Translations under genes and position numbers: made by a program | Assembly (NCBI RefSeq): GCF_013179285.1 | Contig: NZ_WVNW01000012.1 | Coordinates: 1 to 35,360 of the forward strand | Length of the DNA: 35,360 bases | Reading direction: 5' to 3' | From: Roseobacter sp. HKCCD6576-2 | GTDB taxonomy: Bacteria > Pseudomonadota > Alphaproteobacteria > Rhodobacterales > Rhodobacteraceae | Shown: piece by piece, positions 15,920-22,695 of the stretch | How positions within the stretch are numbered: position 1 is the stretch's first letter | Layout: each line of letters starts with the position of its first letter | The notes under the pieces: model-generated | The model's input: only the letters and a program-made list of their open reading frames with translations | What the model was told of the DNA's origin: nothing | Database searches by the model: none

Positions 15920-16856
15920 CCTCTTCCTCCTCCTGTGATCCCGCCGGGCGCGTCATGAAGGGTCCGGCCAGGCCGCGGTCACGGCTGCGGTAGACCGCAT
16001 CCGGCAGGCGACAGGCCCACACGGCGCGGCCGTCTCCGATTGACAGATCGTCAAAGTTCACCGACGGTTCCGATCCGAGGTGATCAGGCATAGCGGCCTC
16101 CGGTTCGTCCGGCTCCCGCGGGTCACTCGGGTCGAGCAATCTCGGACAGTGCGTCTGGTACGCCTCGATCACTCGTTCCACGGGCCGCACATCCAGATCG
16201 GTGATTCCGGCGCGCGATCCGACGAGCCCTTGCAAATTCACTTCCATCAGCAGCATTTCACGGCAGGCATGGCGCGCCGCGTCGGCAACCGAGGTGGCGG
16301 CCCCGAACCCCAGGATCGGCTCCTGTCCCTGCCGGGTTTCGGATTTGCAGATCACAACTGCGATGTCCGCATCGTAGTCGAGCCGCCAGAACGCCGAGCG
16401 CCGAAGCAAATAGGCCCCCTGGCGCAGCCGCCGCAGCGTGAGCGCCAAACCGGTCTCCGAAACCCAGGTGTCGGGCAGCGTGCGGGCCGGGATGTCCCCT
16501 TGCCACCAATGGCAAATGGCGATTCGTTCATGGGCCTCCCAAAGCGCACGCCGCTTGGCACGTTCCGGCTCGGGGTCAGCCGCAACACCGTCAAACTCGC
16601 TGCTACTGCGCACCAGGCCGGGGGCGTTCGTGGCCGCAGCGACGGCCCGAAACTCCGCTGTTTCGCCAAGGCAGCGGCTCAGTGCCATCAGCCTGTCGCA
16701 CCCGAGTCCGGAAGCAATTGCGCCATTCGCGAGACGGGCCTGCAATATCGCAGCCCTCGGAGCGTACATCGAGCTAATCCAATGGTGTTCGAACCATGCC
16801 TGCATGAGTTCGCCGTCGCGCTCAGCGTCGTTCCATTCATCTTTTTCTGGTGTCAT
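15909..16856 (-). CDS. Compact YcaO-like protein
   Basis: The 315-aa product (from ATG 16856) shows YcaO landmarks in order: ALSRCLGETAEFRAVA (about residues 58-74, matching the first E-x2-E motif, with Phe where Arg is usual), RALWEAHERIAICHWW (about 103-118, matching ExxER and the aromatic pair), and ILGFGAATSVADAARHACRE (about 181-200, the Gly-rich segment and Ala-rich helix). YcaO enzymes use ATP to activate peptide amide bonds for azoline, thioamide or related changes. The spacing between the first two motifs is shorter than usual and some ATP residues differ, so it may be a divergent enzyme or a non-catalytic partner. It is the first gene of an operon with the haem peroxidase. A GTG at 16889 is an alternative start, but a TATGGT-like -10 lies just upstream of it. 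Confidence 0.6.
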   Translation of the reverse strand: MTPEKDEWNDAERDGELMQAWFEHHWISSMYAPRAAILQARLANGAIASGLGCDRLMALSRCLGETAEFRAVAAATNAPGLVRSSSEFDGVAADPEPERAKRRALWEAHERIAICHWWQGDIPARTLPDTWVSETGLALTLRRLRQGAYLLRRSAFWRLDYDADIAVVICKSETRQGQEPILGFGAATSVADAARHACREMLLMEVNLQGLVGSRAGITDLDVRPVERVIEAYQTHCPRLLDPSDPREPDEPEAAMPDHLGSEPSVNFDDLSIGDGRAVWACRLPDAVYRSRDRGLAGPFMTRPAGSQEEEEDDG

Positions 16857-16926
16857 GTCTCCGGCCCAAATCAATCCTTGAGTACGCACTGGACCATACC
16901 CGTTTCGCAGTGTTTTCGGGGAAACC

Positions 16927-16948
16927 TGTGATCTTGATGTGATTTCAC
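16927..16948. promoter_or_regulatory. Tandem TGTGA repeats before the YcaO-like operon
   Basis: TGTGATCTTGA at 16927-16937 is followed directly by TGTGATTTCAC at 16938-16948, again 11 bp apart and on the same strand as the pair at 11801. Nine bases of the second copy, TGTGATTTC, are identical between the two sites. On the transcribed (minus) strand a TATGGT-like -10 element follows about 30 nt downstream. This is the second putative SARP operator. Confidence 0.65.
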
Positions 16949-17262
16949 TATTTGCGGCTTCGTTTCTTTGCTGACGGCAAATTGTTCAGTCTACGAATAG
17001 ACAGGTTTTGTAGCCAAGCAACCGAGCAGCCAAGAATACGGTCGACAGGAGCTCAGAGCGAGCTTTTCCTGGGATTGATCAAAGATACTACTAGTTGTCA
17101 CTTACCCGCTCGCGCCAAACATGCTCGACAGTGAGGTTCAGTATTGACGGCCCAGAGCTGACATTCGTTGGAGAGAACCATGCCGCAGCGCAGCTTCCGG
17201 GAAGCGGACGTTGAGCATCGTTCCAAGGAACGAATACGCTCGGGTAACGATAACCGAGAATT
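16949..17262. other. Region without a convincing gene, right edge of the cassette
   Basis: Only short, motif-free frames cross this 314-nt stretch. It separates the YcaO-like operon promoter from the broken ATP-grasp-like fragment. No clear terminal repeat or attachment site was identified. Confidence 0.35.
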
Positions 17263-17706
17263 ATGGTACCGAGTCATGGCCTCTCGAAGGGTCAATTTCG
17301 CGAATGCATCGCTTCATTTCGAGATCGATCCGCGGCGGTAGTTTACGGGTTTTCTCCGTCGGGAAAATTCACGCAAGTCTGGTATGACCAGTGGCGCAGT
17401 GCCGTTATCTCTTCCTATGGCGCTGCGCTCGAAGAACTTGGACTGCATCCTTACTTTGTCGATGCTGCATCGTTTGCACGCCAAGCATTGGATGGTTCTC
17501 TTCCAAAGGTTACTTGCGCGTTCAACCTGAATGCCGGCATCACTCCGATCCATCATTGGAGCATGGTTCCATCCGTCGCCAGCTGGTGCGGTATCAAGCC
17601 CTTTTCCGATCAGCGGAGCACATACAGAGAGCCCAAAGTGGCGGACAAGCGACGCCCGTCGACAGAGAATGTCACGAAGCTTTGGCTGGTTGGCGCGCTC
17701 GTCTGA
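17263..17706 (+). pseudogene. ATP-grasp (D-Ala-D-Ala ligase-like) N-terminal fragment
   Basis: The middle of this frame reads like the first domain of a D-alanine-D-alanine ligase-related ATP-grasp protein: VVYGFSPSGKF, AALEELGLHPYFVDA, CAFNLNAGITPIHHWSMVPS, WCGIKPF. After KPF (about 17603) the expected sequence stops and the translation becomes low-complexity and basic, and no ATP-binding domain follows in any frame. It is therefore a truncated or frameshifted remnant. Full family members have more than 300 residues. Residues before about 20 may also not be native. The family call is from remembered patterns only. Confidence 0.4.
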
Positions 17707-17849
17707 CAACGCATGGCTTGGGTGTTTGTAAGCGGCGAGGAACGATTGTGGGTCCCATTATCGTTACCGCTCAAAAGGGCGATTTAGGCACAGCGGCCCT
17801 TCCGTTCTGAACTGGCTGAACCAGACCACAGGAGTTCATCAGGCATCAC

Positions 17850-18071
17850 CTAGATCTTGCTGCCACCAGCTGCACCTGAGGCGATGAACGCGGCGCGGGA
17901 CACCAGACCCTGCAAGCCTATGCGGAAGAACTTGGTACTTTTGCCGGTGTCACCAATCATTTCCGGCTCAGTGATCCGCTGACCAGAGATTGGACGCGAC
18001 CCTATTTTCGGAATCGTCGGTAACTCTAATTTATCAAACTCCAGCAACTGCGCACACCCAAGGGAAAACAT
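17850..18071 (-). CDS. Unknown 73-aa protein with a Gly/Ala-rich tail
   Basis: The product begins MFSLGCAQLLEFDKLELPTI and ends RAAFIASGAAGGSKI. It lies 30 nt after the DUF3892 gene on the same strand, the last of a five-gene run. No ribosome binding site is visible before the ATG at 18071. A short charged leader and a small-residue tail are compatible with a peptide precursor, but there is no recognisable core, and no maturation enzyme is adjacent on the same strand. It could also be an ordinary small protein. Confidence 0.35.
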   Translation of the reverse strand: MFSLGCAQLLEFDKLELPTIPKIGSRPISGQRITEPEMIGDTGKSTKFFRIGLQGLVSRAAFIASGAAGGSKI

Positions 18072-18101
18072 GGACGTGATGCGTGAGAAAACGACTGAGT
18101 G

Positions 18102-18392
18102 TCAGCTGCACCGTGGCAGGCTCAGCAGGTTGTTCGGTTCATCGCCGTCTGCTTCGGTTTTCAAGTACTTCTTCCCGTTGCGACTTGCGACGATTACCCA
18201 AACCGACTTGCCATTGGCCGTGGTCCAGAATCGCCATCTCCCGTCCTCGATGCCCTTGATGGCCACGTCGAGTTTAATGCACCAGGCTCCCCCGGTATTC
18301 GCCGCGCCCTTAGCCCCACCGATGCTGTCGATCCGGCGGTCGGCATCGGCGCCGTCCGGAATGATGCAGGTAACCTGATGATCCTGAGGCAT
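18102..18392 (-). CDS. DUF3892 domain protein
   Basis: The 96-aa product starts MPQDHQVTCIIPDGADADRR and follows the DUF3892 pattern throughout: an N-terminal strand with PDG and DRRIDSIGG, a Trp/Ile segment (WCIKLDVAIKGIEDG), and the C-terminal KYLKTEADGDEPNNLLSLP. The biochemical role of the family is unknown to me. GGAG lies about 9 nt before the ATG at 18392, so this start is preferred to 18434. It follows the zinc-finger-like gene by 17 nt and is probably co-transcribed. Confidence 0.8.
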   Translation of the reverse strand: MPQDHQVTCIIPDGADADRRIDSIGGAKGAANTGGAWCIKLDVAIKGIEDGRWRFWTTANGKSVWVIVASRNGKKYLKTEADGDEPNNLLSLPRCS

Positions 18393-18409
18393 GCCTTTGT
18401 CTCCTTCTT

Positions 18410-18736
18410 CTAGGCCGCTTGATCGCCCCGCCATTCACGACGACGATGTCTGCTCGGCAAAAGATGCACCAAAACGGATGCTTCGCTTATCGCCATGCCC
18501 ACTATTCGGTTCGCTTGACCTCGTAGGTCTTTCAGACAGCATGGTCCGCTGCGTTTTTTGCACGACTTATCAACACGCGCTATCCAGCCGCCCCCGGGCG
18601 CATCCTGACGGCGAGAAGACGGGGGCAACCCATCACCGGTCCCATCGCAGTGAAGGCACTTGGACAAACCATCTCCAACTACGCCCCACCCATCACAATG
18701 ATCGCATATCTCCTGATGCGCTATTGCGTCTACCAT
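18410..18736 (-). CDS. Small zinc-finger-like (CxxCxGxG) protein
   Basis: The 108-aa product has two half-motifs of the DnaJ-type zinc-binding repeat near the N-terminus: CDHCDGWG (about residues 11-18) and CLHCDGTG (about 27-34). The rest is basic (SSRRQDAPGGG, SRHRRREWRGDQ), with a second cysteine group (CKKRSGPCC). It lies 37 nt after brnA and 17 nt before the DUF3892 gene, on the same strand. No good ribosome binding site precedes the ATG at 18736. The C-terminal half has the look of a shifted frame, so only the zinc-binding half is confident. Confidence 0.45.
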   Translation of the reverse strand: MVDAIAHQEICDHCDGWGVVGDGLSKCLHCDGTGDGLPPSSRRQDAPGGGWIARVDKSCKKRSGPCCLKDLRGQANRIVGMAISEASVLVHLLPSRHRRREWRGDQAA

Positions 18737-18773
18737 GTCGTTAGTTCGTTTTATTGTACCGCAAAATGGCCGC

Positions 18774-19037
18774 CTACTGGTCCAACCCGAGCTGATCCCG
18801 CAAATGTTGGTTTAGTCGTGTTTGCCAACCCTTGGGGTCTGGCGAGCGCAGGGCATTCAGAACATCATTGTCCAGCTTGACAGTGACTTGAGACTTGTTT
18901 GATCCTGTAGGGCGACCACGCCGCCGGGGTGTCGCGTCAGGTGCTGCTTCCCATGTGTCAGGGTCTTTCGTGATGCGGGCGCGGATTTCAGCGTCCTGCT
19001 CGGGGGTGTTGTCGGCGATATTCGGTGCTTTAGCCAT
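18774..19037 (-). CDS. brnA: BrnA family antitoxin
   Basis: The 87-aa product begins MAKAPNIADNTPEQDAEIRA, has the typical charged first half with RRRGRPTGSNKSQVTVKL, and ends with a ribbon-helix-helix-like segment (LDNDVLNALRSPDPKGWQTR, then LNQHLRDQLGL). BrnA binds BrnT and represses the operon promoter. Its ATG at 19037 lies within the end of brnT (8-nt overlap), the usual arrangement of toxin first and antitoxin second. Length and context fit a complete gene. The symbol follows the family name. Confidence 0.88.
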   Translation of the reverse strand: MAKAPNIADNTPEQDAEIRARITKDPDTWEAAPDATPRRRGRPTGSNKSQVTVKLDNDVLNALRSPDPKGWQTRLNQHLRDQLGLDQ

Positions 19038-19308
19038 TGTGAAATTCCTTTCTCCAGATTTTGATTTCGGTGTTGGTCGCCGGACGCAAGGACACGATGC
19101 GAATTGTGTTCTCGCTACGCTCAACCGTCACGACTGCCGCCAACGTCAAGTCAATCGGACCGATCCACAGTTCGCGCTGTTCATGATCAACGACTTGGGT
19201 GTCCACACACAGGGCAAAGGTCCAGTCAAAGCGGTCCATCGCATCAAAGGACAGGCCATGCTTTTCTGCGTTGATGGCATTCTTGGCGCTGTCCCATTCA
19301 TAACTCAT
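19030..19308 (-). CDS. brnT: BrnT family toxin
   Basis: The 92-aa product shows the BrnT pattern: MSYEWDSAKNAINAEKHGLS (the W-D-x-x-K-x-x-x-N-x-x-KHG motif), FDWTFAL, then IRIVSLRPATNTEIKIWRK with the conserved R-x-A-x-x-x-E. BrnT is a ribonuclease toxin with a RelE-like fold and is neutralised by BrnA. It is intact and followed by brnA with an 8-nt overlap. Its promoter, TTGACA-N17-TACTTT on the minus strand, is embedded in a pair of 24-bp direct repeats, probably bound by BrnA. Confidence 0.9.
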   Translation of the reverse strand: MSYEWDSAKNAINAEKHGLSFDAMDRFDWTFALCVDTQVVDHEQRELWIGPIDLTLAAVVTVERSENTIRIVSLRPATNTEIKIWRKEFHNG

Positions 19309-19332
19309 CGGCTTGTTGATCCCTTTGCTCCC

Positions 19333-19390
19333 ATATTTAAAGTAACGCCTTTTATTCGGAGTGTCAATATTTAAAGTAACGCCTTTTATT
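19333..19390. repeat. Two perfect 24-bp direct repeats over the brnT promoter
   Basis: The same 24 bases occur at 19333-19356 and 19367-19390 (repeat period 34 bp). Each copy contains TTAAAGTAACGCCTTTTATT. On the minus strand the spacing places TTGACA between the copies and TACTTT inside the proximal copy, 17 nt apart, which makes a good sigma-70-type promoter for brnT. The repeats may be the BrnA operator or a duplicated promoter. Confidence 0.75.
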
Positions 19391-19830
19391 TGAGGCCACC
19401 ATTTCTGTGCGCCAAATGGCCGACTGGATCATGCGGGCGTCCGGTGGGGCCGGAACGCAGAGGAGGACCGCGCTTGCACGGTTGGGAATCAGCGTGAATC
19501 TGCCAAGAGAAATCGCCGACCACCCGATGATCGGAAAACAAGCGCAGCCGCCTTTCATGGCGACGCAGCAACACTCAAATCGTCAGATTTGCCAGAGCGT
19601 CAGTGGAGGCAGGTCTGTCTGAACCATCGATGTGATCCTTGCCTCAAGCAAGGACCTCCACTGAACCTTCGATACGGTGCCGGAAAATGAGCATTTGATT
19701 GTGAGCATAGACAGCAAAAGTGGCAGGCCCGCTCATGGGGCCTACCGGACGTCTCACTCAGCACATGCGTCATAGACAACTTCTGTGCTGCCACAGCTCA
19801 GGCAACGATGCTCGATTTTCCGTGCAACGC
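19391..19830. other. Intergenic region with nested inverted and direct repeats
   Basis: No convincing gene is seen in these 440 nt. An inverted repeat, CAGTGGAGG at 19601-19609 and CCTCCACTG at 19655-19663, encloses a smaller hairpin (CCTTGC at 19637-19642 with GCAAGG at 19648-19653). The motif CTGAACC-A/T-TCGAT occurs twice, near 19619 and 19661. This may be the end of a lost mobile element. Confidence 0.45.
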
Positions 19831-20028
19831 TCACGCCCCCTTATTGCCGTAGAGCGCCCGCGCGGTGGCATCTATGGCGTCAAAGGCGGCCTGAGAAAGC
19901 GCCTTGTGATCCTCGGTTGCGATTTCAGGCAGTTGCATGAACGCGGCACAGTCTTCACGGAATGACTGGTAACGCACGGGATCGTTCAGAAATCCGGCAG
20001 CATCGGCCGCGCCGCGAACCAAGTCCAT
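19831..20028 (-). CDS. Small plasmid-type protein, 65 aa
   Basis: The product begins MDLVRGAADAAGFLNDPVRY and ends ALSQAAFDAIDATARALYGN; it looks helical throughout. No family is recognised. Its ATG at 20028 overlaps the stop of the preceding 50-aa frame (TGATG), so the pair is translationally coupled. A longer frame from 20139 overlaps that gene in another frame and is less likely. Its neighbours suggest a plasmid accessory gene. Confidence 0.55.
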   Translation of the reverse strand: MDLVRGAADAAGFLNDPVRYQSFREDCAAFMQLPEIATEDHKALSQAAFDAIDATARALYGNKGA

Positions 20029-20180
20029 CAGACCGCAACCCATGCCTCGTCGATCAGGCCGCAATCTGTGACTGCGAAGCCGTGCCGGACCTCTGCCATT
20101 GCCTTGCGGTATGCGGCGTTGTGCTTTACTGCCTGCCAATAGGTGGGGTCATTCGGTTTTTGAATTCCGATTTCAGCCAT
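20028..20180 (-). CDS. Small plasmid-type protein, 50 aa
   Basis: The product starts MAEIGIQKPNDPTYWQAVKH and ends CGLIDEAWVAV. No family is recognised. A good ribosome binding site, AAAGGAAA, lies about 5 nt before the ATG at 20180. It follows the DUF2493 gene and its hairpin on the same strand and is coupled to the 65-aa gene by a TGATG overlap. Confidence 0.55.
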   Translation of the reverse strand: MAEIGIQKPNDPTYWQAVKHNAAYRKAMAEVRHGFAVTDCGLIDEAWVAV

Positions 20181-20210
20181 TTTCGTTTCCTTTCCTTGAA
20201 AGAGGTTTGT

Positions 20211-20234
20211 GGACGGTCCTTTGCAGGACCGTCC
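20211..20234. terminator. Perfect 10-bp hairpin after the DUF2493 gene
   Basis: GGACGGTCCT and AGGACCGTCC form a perfect stem with a TTGC loop. On the plus strand it is followed by ATTGTTTTG, and on the minus strand by ACAAACC. It lies between the DUF2493 gene and the 50-aa gene, both on the minus strand. It could be a terminator or an RNA-processing hairpin; the weak T-run makes the terminator call moderate. Confidence 0.5.
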
Positions 20235-20244
20235 ATTGTTTTGC

Positions 20245-20664
20245 TCACTCGGCGGTGAACTCGCCGACCTTGATGCCGTTCGCTTCGGCCTTTTGACCAA
20301 GGTTTATCGCAACGCCATTGCCACCGAAGATCAGGGCGCCAATCGGCTTGGCCGCAATGATCGCATCGTTGGCTTTGAATGGAGCGGCTTTACCGTGGCC
20401 CTGCCAGTTTGGCCGAAAGAGGATCTGGCGAACCTTGTTGTTGCGGGCCCATGTGGCCGCAATGCGTTCCACACCCTTGCCATGACCTTTGTGGCAGAGA
20501 ACCATGTCGGGATACTTGGCAAATGTCTGGTCCAGAATGCGGTAGATTTCGCGGCAGTCTTTGGCGTCAGCATCGCCGGTGATGGCAATCTTCGGTCCCT
20601 CGACCTTGTTGCGCTCGGCCTGTTCGCGGTCGTGTCGGTTCAGAAGCTCTTTCGCTTCGAACAC
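20245..20664 (-). CDS. DUF2493 (SLOG/YspA-like) protein
   Basis: The product has the DUF2493 pattern: a first strand and loop, KIAITGDADAKDCREIYRI, then DMVLCHKGHGKGVERIAATW, then FRPNWQGHGKAAPFKANDAI and ALIFGGNGVAINLGQKAEAN. This is a Rossmann-type SLOG fold that is thought to bind a nucleotide-derived ligand, and it is common on plasmids and phages. The start is unclear. The GTG at 20664 is the first usable codon, but the same frame remains open and protein-like (PPKCYEIETGQAYTPVTGSR) back to a TAA at 20806, with no ATG. That stop closes the upstream 71-aa gene in the same frame. The family usually has a longer N-terminus. Confidence 0.75.
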   Translation of the reverse strand: MFEAKELLNRHDREQAERNKVEGPKIAITGDADAKDCREIYRILDQTFAKYPDMVLCHKGHGKGVERIAATWARNNKVRQILFRPNWQGHGKAAPFKANDAIIAAKPIGALIFGGNGVAINLGQKAEANGIKVGEFTAE

Positions 20665-20770
20665 TGCACCGGTTGCCTGCGCGTCTTTTGTGGTGCGGCT
20701 GCCGGTGACGGGCGTATAGGCTTGCCCGGTCTCGATTTCGTAGCACTTGGGCGGCTTGAGGAAGCTGGAA

Positions 20771-20789
20771 GGGGCGGTAGCGCCGCCCC
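20771..20789. terminator. GC-rich hairpin before the DUF2493 gene
   Basis: GGGGCGG at 20771-20777 pairs with CCGCCCC at 20783-20789, with a TAGCG loop. It lies just after the 71-aa gene stop, on the minus strand, and may reduce read-through into the DUF2493 gene. No T-run follows on that strand, so termination would be weak. Confidence 0.35.
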
Positions 20790-20805
20790 AAGGCCCGCGA
20801 GGGGC

Positions 20806-21021
20806 TTATTCTGTGACGCTGTCATCCTGATCACCAGCCTTTGGTTCAAAGCCTACGAGTTCATCAACGGCGACGGGGAAGTCGAGTTTGATGTTGAGGA
20901 CTTGTCCTGAACCATCTGCGCGATCGTTGAGGAAGGCGACACCGACCCGGCGGTAGGATGTCTTTTCGGCCCCGTTGGATGTGTAGGTGACGGGTACAGT
21001 GATATTGAAGCGGTTAGTCAT
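20806..21021 (-). CDS. Small plasmid-type beta-rich protein, 71 aa
   Basis: The product starts MTNRFNITVPVTYTSNGAEK and continues RRVGVAFLNDRADGSGQVLN, ending with an acidic tail (KAGDQDDSVTE). The regular strand pattern suggests a small beta-sheet protein; I recall similar proteins on alphaproteobacterial plasmids but know no function. AGGAG lies about 7 nt before the ATG at 21021, so this start is preferred to 21180. It is the first of a minus-strand series ending in the 65-aa gene. Confidence 0.7.
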   Translation of the reverse strand: MTNRFNITVPVTYTSNGAEKTSYRRVGVAFLNDRADGSGQVLNIKLDFPVAVDELVGFEPKAGDQDDSVTE

Positions 21022-21716
21022 GATCGATCTCCTTGTTTCGATGGGGCTAATAGAGGCAGGGGCGTCAGGGCGTGATGCAGGCTGAAATGCGGAGGGTCCG
21101 CTGCTTGCAGTGGAAACCGTATTTCTGCTTGCCGAGGCTTTAGCTAAGGGAACATCGCGACCGCACCTGCCTAGACACATCGTTGAGAAGCAAGGAGGGC
21201 GTTCATGACGTGAACGCCGATATTGGTGTTCCTGTTACCGTTCCGACGGGACCGAAAACTGCCTGCGGAGCGAAGTGACCTGAGGATTGGTCGCGTAGAA
21301 AGCCTCAGGTCCGGTGCGTAAACGGGTCGCCCGGCCGTTGTGGGACGTGTGATTGATATCCGACTGTGAGCCGGACAGCGTTATTGATACGCCAGCGTGT
21401 TTGGGTCGTGATGGCACTTCGTACATCCGAGCAAAACCAAGTCGCCACCAGCACGTGTCGCGGACAAGCAGTCTGATACAATCAGTTCGCGCTTGCGCGC
21501 ATGGGGACCCGCCCGGCGCAGGGGGGCCTGACTATATTTTCAAGGTAGCGCAGCAACTATGAAAATAAGGAAGGGGCCAAGGCGCGTCCCCCTCCATGAT
21601 ATCAACCCAGTGGTTCGTTGCATGTTATGCTGACGAATGCTTAAGCTGAGCCGATGACGCCTCTGGCCGAACCAACCCACCGGCCCATACGGCCTAACTT
21701 GAGAAGAGAGAATATC
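21022..21716. other. Long gene-poor region with a perfect palindrome
   Basis: No convincing gene is seen in these 695 nt between the divergent 71-aa and HU genes. GGCGTTCA at 21198-21205 pairs exactly with TGAACGCC at 21211-21218 around a 5-nt loop. Neither side has a T-run, so a protein-binding site is more likely than a terminator. A replication or partition function cannot be shown from sequence alone. Confidence 0.4.
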
Positions 21717-21989
21717 ATGAACAAAGTTGACCTGATCAAAGCAATCGCCGCCGACACTGGCGAGACAAATGCAACCGTTGATGCGGTGCTCAACTCGCTG
21801 GCGAACACCACATCAAAGGTCCTCGGTGAGGGCGATGAGGTGACCATCCCAGACATCGTCAAGCTGGGCACCAAGCTGCGCGCCGCCCGTACTGGCCGCA
21901 ACCCGAGGACTGGTGAACCGATCGCTATCGACGCCAAGACCATAGTGACCACAAAAGTGCTCAAGGGCCTTGCCGATCATGTAGCCTAG
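21717..21989 (+). CDS. HU family DNA-binding protein
   Basis: The 90-aa product begins MNKVDLIKAIAADTGETNAT, has the HU arm region RAARTGRNPRTGEPIAI (about residues 57-73), and ends VTTKVLKGLADHVA. The length and the RxGRNPxTGE motif are diagnostic. HU dimers bend DNA and organise nucleoids. The loop before the arm reads IPDIVKLGTKLRA in place of the more usual FGTF-type sequence, which indicates a divergent plasmid or island copy. The ATG at 21717 follows AGAAGAGAG by about 7 nt. It is monocistronic, followed by a hairpin at 22047. Confidence 0.92.
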   Translation: MNKVDLIKAIAADTGETNATVDAVLNSLANTTSKVLGEGDEVTIPDIVKLGTKLRAARTGRNPRTGEPIAIDAKTIVTTKVLKGLADHVA

Positions 21990-22046
21990 CCGTGCCGTTG
22001 AATGAGTTTGAGGTTTTCGACTGCTATATGTAGCAACCTGGCCCAA

Positions 22047-22063
22047 CTGCACCGAACGTGCAG
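22047..22063. terminator. Small hairpin between the convergent HU gene and DnaG fragment
   Basis: CTGCAC at 22047-22052 pairs with GTGCAG at 22058-22063 around a CGAAC loop, followed by an AT-rich stretch (ATAATAAAG). It lies between two convergent genes and may end transcription from the HU gene. Short stem, so moderate confidence only. Confidence 0.35.
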
Positions 22064-22076
22064 ATAATAAAGATGG

Positions 22077-22444
22077 TCATGCCCACCTCCTCCTGGGCAT
22101 GGCCGCTTTCTTCTGCGCCCCAGTATCGCGCGCGGGCATGGTCATCCCCGCCTCATCCGCGAGGATCCGAACCGCTTCCGTGAAGCCAACATTCTCGGTT
22201 TCGCGCACAAACGAAATCACATCTCCCGTCGCGCGACAGACAAAACAATAATAATACCCTTTGCGATCATCGACGTGAAAGCTGGCGGTTTTTCCTGGTG
22301 AAACGGGCACGGCGCCCATAAATCACCCTTCCCTTGGTTGGACTTACGCTGATCCCACGTGACTTTGCGCCCGATGACCTGCCCAATGGATAGCCGCGCG
22401 CGAAGCTCGTCCAGAAATTCTGGTGGTAGTAAACCATTCATCAT
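22077..22444 (-). pseudogene. dnaG: DnaG primase zinc-binding domain fragment, frameshifted
   Basis: The frame from ATG 22444 reads as the start of a primase (MNGLLPPEFLDELRARLSIG, then RKVTWDQRKSNQGKGDLWAP and CPFHQE). It then shifts to another frame that continues TASFHVDDRKGYYYCFVC, FVRETENVGFTEAVRILADE and AGMTMPARD. A run of five A bases at the switch point (about 22297-22301) would need one more A, so a single-base loss explains the break. The CHC2 zinc residues (C-P-F-H, CFVC) survive across the two frames. The match ends after the zinc domain, about 100 residues of a normal 600-plus, so no polymerase core remains. It is a degenerate extra copy, not the housekeeping primase. Confidence 0.8.
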
Positions 22445-22695
22445 TGCAACACAGCCGAAATGAGCAAAGCACCCTAGACCTGTTTCCCCGTTCTTCTCTT
22501 CTAATGCACGGTCCAACTCGGCGTGTGATCTGGCTTCTGAAACACAATAAGGTGCTGCCATTTCTGGCAAGGCTTTAGTGCTTTTGCGACTGTCGCGGGA
22601 GGAGGTGCAACAACCGCTATGCGGAGATCGGTCTCTCAGGAGGAGGATGAGATTACGAACCCGTTGAATGTAGAATGGCGCTGTCCTCCGTCTTG

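Noticed and set aside
17850-18071. Lasso peptide precursor
   Set aside because: The C-terminal part lacks an acidic residue at the ring position, and no lasso cyclase or protease is nearby.
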